From the IMG/VR virus record IMGVR_UViG_3300025687_000008, positions 1 through 45,089 of that record: DNA of 45,089 nt; one strand, 5' to 3'. The translations under genes and the position numbers were made by a program. How positions within the stretch are numbered: the stretch's first letter is position 1; every line of letters starts with the position of its first letter. The notes beneath the pieces are model-generated. The model saw only the letters and a list, made by a program, of their open reading frames with translations. It ran no database searches and had not been told where the DNA came from. Positions 7,538-14,609 of the stretch are shown here, piece after piece. The stretch comes from a virus.

Positions 7538-7992
7538 CAGACGTGAGCCCAGATTTTCCGTTGAACAATCCGATACACAGTGCTTGGATCTATGCCCAAG
7601 TCAGCGGCGATGTTGTGCGGATGCACAAGACCCTTACGAAACGGAGTGTGTAGGGCACGAATACACAAAACTTGCTCTTCAGTGAGCTTGGCCTTGTTTT
7701 GAGCTTCACCACGTTTGGCTTGCTCTTTATCCGTTTGCCACTCGCAGTTACCCGGCTCGTAATTTCCCACATCTCCAATACGTCCTAGGGACGTACCAAA
7801 AGGGCGGTCACCCATATCCGCTAGAAAATTAGGGAAGCTGAGCCAGCGCTCGCAAACCCGAACTCCAGCGCCGCCGTAGCGATCGAAAGCGTGATGCTTT
7901 GGGTTACAGCACCTCTCCTTCATGCTGGACCATGAACGGTAGGTAGGGGTTATGTACCCACCGGCGCTATGCCCGTGACGAGTGTTTTTCAA
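7537..7992 (-). CDS. HNH-type nuclease with C-terminal HTH module
   Basis: I start it at TTG 7992, in a TTGA overlap with the upstream stop and 10 bases after a strong GGGAGG; an ATG at 8037 would overlap the upstream gene by 49 bases. The first 95 residues match a phage nuclease family with YRSWSSMKERCCNP, YGGAGVRVCERW, the DMGDRPFGTSLGRIG stretch and GNCEWQT. The C-terminal 50 residues (LTEEQVLCIRAL ... NIAADLGIDPSTVYRIV ... WAHV) are a DNA-binding helix-turn-helix repeat also seen in the next gene upstream and at 24559. Probably a homing endonuclease placed between operon genes. Confidence 0.7.
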   Translation of the reverse strand: MKNTRHGHSAGGYITPTYRSWSSMKERCCNPKHHAFDRYGGAGVRVCERWLSFPNFLADMGDRPFGTSLGRIGDVGNYEPGNCEWQTDKEQAKRGEAQNKAKLTEEQVLCIRALHTPFRKGLVHPHNIAADLGIDPSTVYRIVQRKIWAHV

Positions 7993-8375
7993 GCGACAAC
8001 AACCTCCCTTGCCTGCTGGAGAGCAACATGCTTCCAAGTCTTGCCGGACTTAATGCAGTTGATGGTGGTGACATGAACGCCAAAGTCCTTAGCGATCTTG
8101 GCCACCGACTTCCCACCATCAGCCAACTGGCGCTTAATTTCCAGCACCTTGGCTTCCGTCAATACCGCCACCCCACGCCGTCCCTTGCGGCTGGACTTAC
8201 GAGTCTTAACTTGAGACTTGGGTGCCTTGACCGCTTTCTCGGTAACGGGCAGAGCAATGGTCTTCTTTGGATCGGCAATATCCAGCTCGATGTGCTGGCA
8301 CGTATCCAAGGCAAAGCGTGCGTCGTCCAGCGCTTTGATGATCTGATCGAACTGCGCTGCAGAAAGGATGTACAT
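7989..8375 (-). CDS. Helix-turn-helix protein (128 aa)
   Basis: The N-terminal third is helical and acidic, the middle (residues about 48-68) is a Lys/Arg-rich linker, and residues about 72-116 form a helix-turn-helix repeat (EAKVLEIKRQLADG ... IAKDFGVHVTTINCIKSG) ending TWKHV. That ending is shared with two HNH genes in this genome. It could be a regulator, or a remnant of a homing endonuclease reduced to its DNA-binding module. Confidence 0.65.
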   Translation of the reverse strand: MYILSAAQFDQIIKALDDARFALDTCQHIELDIADPKKTIALPVTEKAVKAPKSQVKTRKSSRKGRRGVAVLTEAKVLEIKRQLADGGKSVAKIAKDFGVHVTTINCIKSGKTWKHVALQQAREVVVA

Positions 8376-8397
8376 GTTCGTAGGTAAGAACGGGTGC

Positions 8398-8403
8398 AGT
8401 GTA
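8398..8403 (-). promoter_or_regulatory. Possible -10 element
   Basis: The minus strand reads CTAC TACACT 22 bases before the start of the 128-residue HTH gene. TACACT is the -10 form seen at the clearer promoter at 18687, but the TG extension is missing here. Confidence 0.3.
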
Positions 8404-8414
8404 GTAGGGGATGG

Positions 8415-8672
8415 TCAGTTCTGGAGTTCCAGTTTGATAGCGGCCTGGAAATAACCAGCCACCTTCAAACGGCGATAGACAGAACCAGCCTCTTCGGACT
8501 GCTTGTTTTCGAGGGCGTCGTAGTCGCGGCGAGCTTCCTCCAGTGCCGCCATCGTTTCAATGTTGAGGAGGTTCAGCTCGCTGTCGGGCAACTCCGCCAG
8601 CTTGTCGAGGTAAATAGTTTTACCGCCCAAAAGGTAAGAGCGGTAAAACGGCACCATTGAAGTTTCGGTCAT
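8415..8672 (-). CDS. Small hypothetical protein (85 aa)
   Basis: ATG 8672 is chosen; a TTG at 8687 would add five residues and bring it within 2 bases of the upstream stop. The sequence has a Leu/Glu-rich helical hairpin (residues about 25-65) and no Cys. Family not recognised. Confidence 0.6.
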   Translation of the reverse strand: MTETSMVPFYRSYLLGGKTIYLDKLAELPDSELNLLNIETMAALEEARRDYDALENKQSEEAGSVYRRLKVAGYFQAAIKLELQN

Positions 8673-8689
8673 TCGGGATTGGATCAAGT

Positions 8690-8875
8690 TCAGCCGAAGT
8701 AGAGGCGACGGCGCTCTTCGACCCAGGCATCGTACTCAGCTGGATCAGCAAACCTGTGCTTGAACACCTCCGGCACCTCTGTCGATGGCTTGCGTTGAAG
8801 ACTGCGCAGTTCGCGCATGTCGTTGTCGTTGTACCCCCGCGATTGGCGGTAGTAATCGGCGTACCAGTCAGTCAT
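8690..8875 (-). CDS. Small hypothetical protein (61 aa)
   Basis: Starts in ATGA overlap with the preceding gene. Rich in Tyr, Arg, Asp and Glu, with an aromatic N-terminus (MTDWYADYYRQSRGYND). Family not recognised. Confidence 0.65.
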   Translation of the reverse strand: MTDWYADYYRQSRGYNDNDMRELRSLQRKPSTEVPEVFKHRFADPAEYDAWVEERRRLYFG

Positions 8876-9162
8876 GCGAAATAGTTGGGATCTTGCTGGC
8901 GTATCCGGGTGAGATCCGTGAGTCTCAACTTGAGAATCTCGTGGATAGCCAGCTGTGCAAGTCGGGTGGAGCTGATGGTGTCGCTGGTGGCGAACACATA
9001 GATGAGGTGGCGGTAAAGCTGGGTCAAGGTGCGAACCCTGACCCAGTGCGTATCCCCCGGTATTGGCTCTAGACCTACTTCCCAGTCGTCGTAGTCGTAC
9101 TGGTTACGTAGGTCACGAGCTTCAGACGTAGGAATCAGACGTGTCGAGTGGTGCCCAGTCAT
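8872..9162 (-). CDS. Small hypothetical protein (96 aa)
   Basis: Start MTGHHSTRLIPTSEARDL at 9162 is my choice; an ATG at 9198 would lengthen the overlap with the previous gene from 41 to 77 bases. Contains WVRVRTLTQLYRHLIYVF, a mixed hydrophobic helix, then an amphipathic helix with TRLAQLAIHEILKLRL. Coupled by ATGA to the next gene. Family not recognised. Confidence 0.6.
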   Translation of the reverse strand: MTGHHSTRLIPTSEARDLRNQYDYDDWEVGLEPIPGDTHWVRVRTLTQLYRHLIYVFATSDTISSTRLAQLAIHEILKLRLTDLTRIRQQDPNYFA

Positions 9163-9379
9163 CGACCCGATCTGTGAGCATGGCCCGGAGTTCAGCATCG
9201 GTAGCTGGAATCAAATCCTCATCTGAAAAGTAGAGGGTGCCTCGGCACAAGGCAGGCCCCCATTCCGCTGGTTCAAGGGCGGTTTGCGGATAGCGCACCA
9301 CCATGTCGTCAACAACGGCATCGACAACAAGATGGTCTCCTTCAAAACGGAGTTCTTCAATGCTCTGTACCTGACTCAC
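9122..9379 (-). CDS. Small acidic hypothetical protein (85 aa), GTG start
   Basis: GTG at 9379 is in GTGA overlap with the previous stop and has AAGGAGG four bases upstream, one of the best ribosome sites in the block. An upstream start would overlap the neighbour heavily. The protein is beta-rich and acidic, with many Asp/Glu and few Lys. Family not recognised. Confidence 0.65.
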   Translation of the reverse strand: MSQVQSIEELRFEGDHLVVDAVVDDMVVRYPQTALEPAEWGPALCRGTLYFSDEDLIPATDAELRAMLTDRVDDWAPLDTSDSYV

Positions 9380-9618
9380 TTGACCTCCTTTGCAGTTTCG
9401 CTGGGAAGCAGGGAATCCATCCACTGATCCCACGACATTTTCAAGAATTGCTCCAGCTCGATCAAGCGCTCCAGCTGTTTTTCTTCGTAGCTGGTGTTCA
9501 GACCGAGCCCGTTGTAACGGGTGATCTGCAGCTGGAGCGTGTGCTTAGCCCAGCCAACGGCGTAATACCAGGGGCTGAGGTCGCTGTTGTCAACTTTGGC
9601 TTGGAATGGCTCGTACAT
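9376..9618 (-). CDS. Small hypothetical protein (80 aa)
   Basis: First gene after a gap with a hairpin at 9675-9702. Aromatic N-terminal half (DLSPWYYAVGWAKHTLQLQ) and an acidic helical second half. Its last codons hold the ribosome site of the next gene. Family not recognised. Confidence 0.65.
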   Translation of the reverse strand: MYEPFQAKVDNSDLSPWYYAVGWAKHTLQLQITRYNGLGLNTSYEEKQLERLIELEQFLKMSWDQWMDSLLPSETAKEVK

Positions 9619-9674
9619 TGTTAATCAGTAATGGAGGGCTCGCCTTGGCGGGCTTGCCCTTAGTGTTGCACAGA

Positions 9675-9702
9675 AACAGCCCGACCGCAAGGCCGAGCTG
9701 TT
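9675..9702 (-). terminator. Probable hairpin terminator inside the minus-strand block
   Basis: A 12-bp stem (AACAGCTCGGCC against GGTCGGGCTGTT, two wobble pairs) closed by a TTGC tetraloop lies in the gap 9619-9743. On the minus strand TCTGT follows, a weak T tract. It would separate the primase operon (9744-13300) from the genes below 9618. Confidence 0.45.
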
Positions 9703-9743
9703 GCGTTTCTTCACAATCGCCGGCACTAGGTCAGGCGCGGCGC

Positions 9744-9983
9744 TCAGTCATCGAGCTGCTCCCTTAAATTTGGCGGCTTGGGACGGCGATAGATACGCAG
9801 CGCTTCCGCGTCATCGCTAATCCATTGACAGCACGCCCCCAACTCTTGGTCAGCACCCCATTGGGCAGCGCACCTAGCGACATACATCTCCTCGGGGCTC
9901 ACTTCGCCAAGGTCGCCGCCGTAATACTCCAGCAGCCACTGCCGTACCAGCTCCGGCGGTGGGGTGATGGTGCGGTCAGTCAT
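9744..9983 (-). CDS. ITPPPELV-family small protein, copy 2 (79 aa)
   Basis: Starts MTDRTITPPPELVRQW in an 8-base overlap with the previous gene. It shares two blocks with its neighbour: ITPPPELVxQW at the start and AAQWGADQELGACCQW in the middle. I recall this pair of blocks from many marine cyanophage and picocyanobacterial small proteins of unknown function, which often occur in tandem. The conserved CC pair might bind metal. Confidence 0.75.
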   Translation of the reverse strand: MTDRTITPPPELVRQWLLEYYGGDLGEVSPEEMYVARCAAQWGADQELGACCQWISDDAEALRIYRRPKPPNLREQLDD

Positions 9984-10320
9984 CGAGCTGCTCCACTGCG
10001 CGGCGCAGCAGCTCAAAGTCGGCCGTCATCTCGTTGGCCGTTGTGTGAGCATTGGAGGAGAACCTACCAATCGCCTGGAGTGCCTGCTGCTTCAAGCTGA
10101 GCGAATGGATGCGGCGCTCAGCGAGGAGTGCCATCCCAGCGTCGTAACCGTCGTTGTCCCTAACCAGCTCGCAGCACGCCTCCAGCTCCTGGTCGGCGCC
10201 CCATCGGGCGGCGAGGGTGGCGAACTGCATCTTGACTTCAAACATGCCGGAAGCGGCCAACGCTATATCAGACCACTGCTGTACCAGCTCTGGTGGCGGG
10301 GTGATTGGATGTTGTGTCAT
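9976..10320 (-). CDS. ITPPPELV-family small protein, copy 1 (114 aa)
   Basis: Starts MTQHPITPPPELVQQW and contains AARWGADQELEACCELV. It extends the shared core with a helical C-terminus that ends RRAVEQLDD. Tandem paralog of the following gene. The function of the family is not known to me. Confidence 0.75.
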   Translation of the reverse strand: MTQHPITPPPELVQQWSDIALAASGMFEVKMQFATLAARWGADQELEACCELVRDNDGYDAGMALLAERRIHSLSLKQQALQAIGRFSSNAHTTANEMTADFELLRRAVEQLDD

Positions 10321-10541
10321 TACATAAAAGTTTTTAAGTTAGGTACAAAAGCTAGTCGTACCAGTGGATTTGGGGTGAGGGGCGTACAAAGGTTTATGGG
10401 CGAGTCGCGTTTAATGCAGCCCCGACCGAGCTGCACCCCTCGGGTCGTGCCGGAATCGAACCGACTGTCTGAAGCGTTGTCCGCCTGTCCTTACCAATGG
10501 ACTACCGACCCAGCCCTATGCTAAGCAGAGCGGGAACCCTT
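10321..10541. other. Non-coding gap with a tRNA-like element
   Basis: 221 bases without a gene. It holds the tRNA-like sequence at 10441-10511 and, just downstream on the minus strand, a perfect 6-bp hairpin (TGCAGC/GCTGCA, 10415-10435) without a T tract. Bases 10321-10380 are AT-rich and may hold the promoter of the ITPPPELV pair. Confidence 0.6.
10441..10511 (-). ncRNA. tRNA-like element with aberrant anticodon arm
   Basis: On the minus strand: acceptor GGGTCG pairs with CGACCC (6 bp, seventh pair G-A mismatched); T8 A9; a D arm of GTCC/GGAC around ATTGGTAA; a T arm of GTCGG/CCGGC around TTCGATT, fully canonical; no encoded CCA. Between D and T arms are only 21 bases (usual 22-23). The best pairing there is AGGC/GCTT with a loop GGACAAC lacking U33, or a 5-bp stem with a 5-base loop. 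A normal anticodon is therefore not evident. It may be a tRNA pseudogene, a tRNA mimic or an odd functional tRNA. Confidence 0.55.
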
Positions 10542-10883
10542 CTACTCTTGCACACCTAAGGCTTCTGGCTCGTATTGCGTGAGGACGCAAACGTCAGCGC
10601 CTTGGCGGAGGGCAGTGCCAACGATGTAGGCGAACTGGTTTGGGGCGTCGTCGGACTCCTCGATCTGGTACTCCTCCACCTCGTAGGTCATGCCCTTGCG
10701 ATACCAGGAGACCCGGATCACGGCGAGCAGCTCGTAGGGGATGTCACCGACGTTGTACCCCAGGACAGGCTTCCTGGGGCGTTTCGGCTGGGGCGGTTCC
10801 GGCTTCACTGGATCTCTCCAAAACACCCACGCGGCAACCCGCATGAGCCCTAAGAAAAAGTTAGGCGGGGTGAACTGGCCCAT
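10542..10883 (-). CDS. Hypothetical protein with hydrophobic N-terminus (113 aa)
   Basis: ATG shares one base with the primase-helicase stop (TGATG). Residues about 8-25 (NFFLGLMRVAAWVFW) are hydrophobic and could be a membrane or membrane-surface helix, followed by a Pro/Lys-rich linker (PEPPQPKRPRKP) and a folded acidic C-terminal domain. Family not recognised. Confidence 0.65.
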   Translation of the reverse strand: MGQFTPPNFFLGLMRVAAWVFWRDPVKPEPPQPKRPRKPVLGYNVGDIPYELLAVIRVSWYRKGMTYEVEEYQIEESDDAPNQFAYIVGTALRQGADVCVLTQYEPEALGVQE

Positions 10884-13300
10884 CAGTCCCACATCCGTGC
10901 GGCTTCCTGCATCAGCTGGTCCAACTCGGCCTGAGACCTTTCCTCACGCGCGTGGGGATATGTCCCAGAGGTGTCCCATTGACCAGATCCCTTGGTATCA
11001 CGGGGTTTCAAAGTGGGACAGGCCTGTTTTTCAGGGTCAGGTTGTCCCACATTCGATTTAAGTGGGACAACTTCCTGAATTTCGGGCTGCTGTCCCACTT
11101 TGGATTCGTTGGTATCACAGGGTTTTTCCTTAGTGGGACAGGTATTTCCTACCTCTCCCCGCGAGGGAGAGAGAACAGCTTGATAGACCTTGCTGGCACT
11201 ACCGCGCTTTCCATCGGCTTTGCGCTCCTCCATCACGTGGATCAGCCCACGTTTTTCCAAGCGTTGGAGCGCCTTCCTGATTCCGGCGACACTTCCTCCG
11301 CAAATCGGATCAGAGTTGAGTTCATCACGGGTTTTGCCGGCTGGGTAGACGACACGAAGGCGCTGGAGCACCCGATCAATGACGCCTGACGGGGTTGTCT
11401 CGGTCGGATCGACCTCGGGTGTCCAATCCGCCAACGTGAAGCTCAGATCGGCTTCTTGGCGCAGCATCAAGCTGGTGCCACCACGACCAGAGCGCGATTT
11501 TTCAATGGTGATGATTCGGGCATTAGCTCCTGTCTGCTCCAACTGCTTGTCACTTGGACGCCGAAGGCTCCAGGTTTCGTCAACAGCATCCCGAATCGCA
11601 CTGGTGCCCCTAAAACCGCCGGTTTTGTTGGCGTGGTGAATGATCAGGATCGTGGTGGCCGGGAATAGCACCCCGTTATTACGGGTCAGCCAGTAGAGAG
11701 GGGTAGCGAAATCGGACTTGTTCTCGTCGAACGCCCGACCGCCAGAGCAGCCGATCAGCGAGTCGATCACCACCAGCTTGGGGCGCACCCGGTCCATGAG
11801 CTTTTGGAAGCGTGCATAGGACTGGAGCGTCCAATCGGTACGCAACGTCACCGGAGCGTCCGCCGGCATTTCAATCTCCAGCAGCTGTTCCTGCATTTGC
11901 ACCAACGGTTGGTCGCCGTTTAGTAACAGCACCGGCCCCTGCTGCACTGGAACGTGCTGGCCGCGAATCACAAAGGGCGCACCCGTCGCAATGTGCTTCG
12001 CAAGAGTCCAAGCCGCCATGGACTTGCCATCACCACCAGCGCCGTAGATCAGGACGACTGCGGGGTTGGGAAGGAGATCAGGAATCAAGTAGCTGCGCTC
12101 AAAGTCCTGCTGGAGCAGCTCCTTCACCGTCATCGTCTCAGATTGAGACTCATATTGGACCTGATCGACATACATCTTCTCCAACTCAAAGGCGTCGCGC
12201 ATCTTTGCCTTGTACGCGATCTTGTGCAGCTCGTATTTCTGCTCTGCCGGATTTTCAAGCTGGAGCGCCTCACGTGTCGCCAGGATGATTTCGGAGAAGC
12301 GGGGAAGATGCTCTTGACCGGCATCGGCCTCCAGCTGCATAACGACCTTCCGCAGGTCTTCTGCGAGCCACATGCGACCAGGCATCTGCTGGTCCGCCAT
12401 CCAGAAGAGCGTCCCGAGACTGACTGGCCCTTTGCGAAAGGACTTCCAGACCTCATCACAGGGATTGCCTTCAGACCATTCCTGTGAAAATTCGGGATCT
12501 TCTGCAGACCATGCGGACCACAGCGTTAGTCCTAGGTCAGTCGGCAACTCCGAGTGGATCGCCATCCCCACCTTGACCCAATGGTCCCGGCTGCCAGCGC
12601 CCTGCCCAGGGATGACCTTCAGCGCCGACTGGATGATTTCGGCAACTTCAGCTGGGTCTCGATCCGAGAAATCCAGCGCCTTGCGGTTCTTGATGAAACC
12701 ACCGTCCTGGATCTCCTTACCGGCGTGATCACGCATCTCCGCCAGCAACCACTCAGGGGCGTCAGGAATCGCCTCCAAGTCGCCTTCAAAGCCGTAGTGA
12801 CCTTCTGGTGCCTTCCCATCACTGGAACCCGGATAAGCGCCGTAGATGACGCCTTGACGGCCCCACAGCACCTCGTAACCAGCGCCGGTATCCGACAACC
12901 CAAAACCTTTTACCGAGCCCCACAACGCCTCAGGAACGCGGAAGAGGTACTTCGCCGCATTGGCCTTGGTCGAAGTAATGACTGGAGCACCCTCCAGCGA
13001 CTCACCCCACTTTTTCTTGAGACGACTGAGATTCCGATCCACGTCGAGAATCACGAGTCCCATGCTGCGACCGCCGGTGAACACACCGACCGCCTGGAAC
13101 ACATTCGGCTTGCGCTCGATCTGAAGTGCCACATCAGACGGCGCCATCACCTGATGGTGGCTGCGCTCTAGCGGGGTCTTGCCCTTCGAGATTTTCCCGG
13201 ACTGGATCGCCTGATCCTTGGCGTAGATCGGTGCATACGCCATCCCCACAGGCAGCTGGCGCACAAAAGCCAGCAGATCCTGCGTCTTACTTTGCGACAT
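10883..13300 (-). CDS. Primase-helicase (prim-pol, PriCT, RepA-like ATPase)
   Basis: 805 residues. Residues about 15-190 fit the bifunctional primase/polymerase fold with the metal-binding LDVD (85-88). Residues about 220-305 fit a PriCT domain (HWVKVGMAIHSEL ... LWSAWSAEDPEF). Residues about 395-620 are a RecA/RepA-like ATPase with Walker A GAGGDGKS (420-427), Walker B LVVIDS (509-514) and a HH pair at 555-556. Residues about 635-710 look like a winged helix. A low-complexity tail with repeated CPT-KP-DT and VGQ motifs follows. It should unwind and prime DNA for the polymerase. The tail coding region carries iteron-like repeats. Confidence 0.9.
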   Translation of the reverse strand: MSQSKTQDLLAFVRQLPVGMAYAPIYAKDQAIQSGKISKGKTPLERSHHQVMAPSDVALQIERKPNVFQAVGVFTGGRSMGLVILDVDRNLSRLKKKWGESLEGAPVITSTKANAAKYLFRVPEALWGSVKGFGLSDTGAGYEVLWGRQGVIYGAYPGSSDGKAPEGHYGFEGDLEAIPDAPEWLLAEMRDHAGKEIQDGGFIKNRKALDFSDRDPAEVAEIIQSALKVIPGQGAGSRDHWVKVGMAIHSELPTDLGLTLWSAWSAEDPEFSQEWSEGNPCDEVWKSFRKGPVSLGTLFWMADQQMPGRMWLAEDLRKVVMQLEADAGQEHLPRFSEIILATREALQLENPAEQKYELHKIAYKAKMRDAFELEKMYVDQVQYESQSETMTVKELLQQDFERSYLIPDLLPNPAVVLIYGAGGDGKSMAAWTLAKHIATGAPFVIRGQHVPVQQGPVLLLNGDQPLVQMQEQLLEIEMPADAPVTLRTDWTLQSYARFQKLMDRVRPKLVVIDSLIGCSGGRAFDENKSDFATPLYWLTRNNGVLFPATTILIIHHANKTGGFRGTSAIRDAVDETWSLRRPSDKQLEQTGANARIITIEKSRSGRGGTSLMLRQEADLSFTLADWTPEVDPTETTPSGVIDRVLQRLRVVYPAGKTRDELNSDPICGGSVAGIRKALQRLEKRGLIHVMEERKADGKRGSASKVYQAVLSPSRGEVGNTCPTKEKPCDTNESKVGQQPEIQEVVPLKSNVGQPDPEKQACPTLKPRDTKGSGQWDTSGTYPHAREERSQAELDQLMQEAARMWD
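10961..11140. repeat. Iteron-like cluster of TGTCCCA / TGGGACA, candidate origin
   Basis: Seven copies of a heptamer in both orientations: TGTCCCA at 10961, 10972, 11043 and 11091; TGGGACA at 11014, 11063 and 11134. Two lie in a perfect 10-bp inverted repeat (GTTGTCCCAC 11041-11050, GTGGGACAAC 11062-11071) with an 11-base AT-rich spacer. A longer unit starting TTGGTATCAC occurs at 10992 and 11109, each time before a TGGGACAGG. The cluster sits in the coding region for the low-complexity tail of the primase-helicase, reminiscent of lambda, where ori iterons lie within gene O. The origin role is inference. Confidence 0.55.
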
Positions 13301-13328
13301 GTTAGAGTCTCACACGAGAATGTTCACC

Positions 13329-13361
13329 ACGCCCCCGCAGCTCAGCTGTAGGGGCGTTTTT
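13329..13361 (+). terminator. Intrinsic terminator in the divergent region
   Basis: ACGCCCC (13329-13335) pairs with GGGGCGT (13351-13357) and is followed by TTTTTG; an inner CAGCT/AGCTG hairpin extends the structure. It reads on the + strand between the divergently transcribed primase-helicase and SSB genes, so it would stop antisense transcripts coming through 10883-13300, or attenuate a leader. Confidence 0.65.
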
Positions 13362-13387
13362 GTAGGCTAGCGCCCTCGGTCAACCCG

Positions 13388-13396
13388 TGTTACTGT
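13388..13396 (+). promoter_or_regulatory. Extended -10 promoter (TGT TACTGT)
   Basis: An extended -10 element about 45 bases before the ATG of the putative SSB gene and after the terminator. It matches the TGnTACnnT pattern at 16481, 18439 and 18687. Confidence 0.5.
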
Positions 13397-13440
13397 GTAA
13401 GGCGTTGGCACTCCTGCCGACCACACCAAACACCTAGACC

Positions 13441-14022
13441 ATGGCATTTCTCAGCAAAACCGCCTCAGCAGCAGTCACCTCCAACAGCACCGGCGGCGGC
13501 TACCTCAGCCTTTCAAAACTCCCCGATGGTGGCTCCGTCCGCTTCGCCCTACTCACTGACGAACCTCTGGAAGGATGGGAATGCTGGGGCCAAGCAAACG
13601 GCACCAACAAGCCTTTCCGCTGGGACTTCGAGCCCACCTACGAAGACGTGGTTGCCGAAATGGGCGACTTCGAACCCCGTGAAGGCCGTGGAGGCCCCGG
13701 CACCGCAGATCTGAAGTTCTTTGTGGCGTTGCCCGTCTACGTCTATGACGCCGGCAAAGTCCAAGTCCTGCAGATCACCCAAAAGTCGATCCTGAAAGAG
13801 ATCGACGCCATCAGCCAGCTTGAGGATTATTCAAATCTGCTGGAGTGGGACTTCACCATCAGCAAGAAAGGCTCTGGTCTTACCACCGAGTACGCCGTCC
13901 GTCCTGTACCCCGCAAGCGTGGTTCGCAGGAACATATTGATTCCGCCTGGATTGAAGCCAAAGCTGAGGGCTTCGACATCTCGCGCTTGCTCACAGGTGC
14001 GAACCCGTTCAAGCCTGCCTGA
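13441..14022 (+). CDS. Putative single-stranded DNA-binding protein
   Basis: 193 residues. Central beta-rich region with KVQVLQITQKSILKEI, then LLEWDFTISKKGSGLTTEY and VRPVPRK. This resembles the gp32-like SSB proteins of several siphophages, in which a VxVxxITQ strand and a DxxIxxxGxGLxTxY strand recur. Its place ahead of a RecB-like exonuclease fits a replication or recombination role. The C-terminus is not acidic, unlike most SSBs, so the call is tentative. Confidence 0.55.
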   Translation: MAFLSKTASAAVTSNSTGGGYLSLSKLPDGGSVRFALLTDEPLEGWECWGQANGTNKPFRWDFEPTYEDVVAEMGDFEPREGRGGPGTADLKFFVALPVYVYDAGKVQVLQITQKSILKEIDAISQLEDYSNLLEWDFTISKKGSGLTTEYAVRPVPRKRGSQEHIDSAWIEAKAEGFDISRLLTGANPFKPA

Positions 14023-14088
14023 TAGGTAAAATGGTGGGGCAGCGGTGCTTCCAACACCCTGCCCCCGACCACCTACCTGCAATAGGCG

Positions 14089-14571
14089 ATGGCACGAGCA
14101 TACAGGCCCCTTCCCTCCACGGCGGAGTTATGGGAGCTGTTTTCCTTTAACCCTCTCACTGGAGAGCTTTTCTGGCGCGTTCGCCGTAGCTCTCAAACAC
14201 GCTTGGATGTACCTGCTGGTTTTGTAGACGCTTACGGCTACAGGTCTATCAAGCTCGGTAATTTTCAGTTGAGAGCCCATCGCCTTGTGTGGGCATGGGT
14301 CACAGGTGCCGATCCAGGTGCTGTGCAGATCGACCATAAAGACCAAAACAAGGCAAACAACCGTATCTGGAACCTCAGGTTATGTAGTGATACACAAAAC
14401 CGCGCCAATATTCTTGGGATGAAAGGCTGGTGCAAGGCAAATGGGCGCTTCAAGGCTCGCCTTATAACCCAAGGGAAAGCTGTTTACCTTGGAACGTATG
14501 ACACGGCTGAAGAAGCTCATGCCGCATACCTAGAAGCCAGGAGGCGCTTGCACGGCGATTTCGCAGCTTGA
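14089..14571 (+). CDS. HNH endonuclease with AP2 DNA-binding domain
   Basis: 160 residues, a classical homing endonuclease layout. Residues about 60-107 hold the HNH core (RAHRLVWAW, then IDHKDQNKANNRIWNLR with the DH pair at 82-83 and N91, N95). Residues about 112-158 are an AP2 domain (GRFKARLITQGKAVYLGTYD then TAEEAHAAYLEARRRLHG). It sits between the putative SSB gene and the exonuclease gene. The upstream gap (14023-14088) holds a GGGGCAG/CTGCCCC hairpin without a T tract. Confidence 0.9.
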   Translation: MARAYRPLPSTAELWELFSFNPLTGELFWRVRRSSQTRLDVPAGFVDAYGYRSIKLGNFQLRAHRLVWAWVTGADPGAVQIDHKDQNKANNRIWNLRLCSDTQNRANILGMKGWCKANGRFKARLITQGKAVYLGTYDTAEEAHAAYLEARRRLHGDFAA

Positions 14572-14609
14572 CACCTGTATTAGAATCCAGAAGGGAAATA
14601 GTACCTTCA

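Noticed and set aside
14036-14070. GGGGCAG/CTGCCCC hairpin after the SSB gene as a terminator
   Set aside because: The loop is long and no T tract follows.
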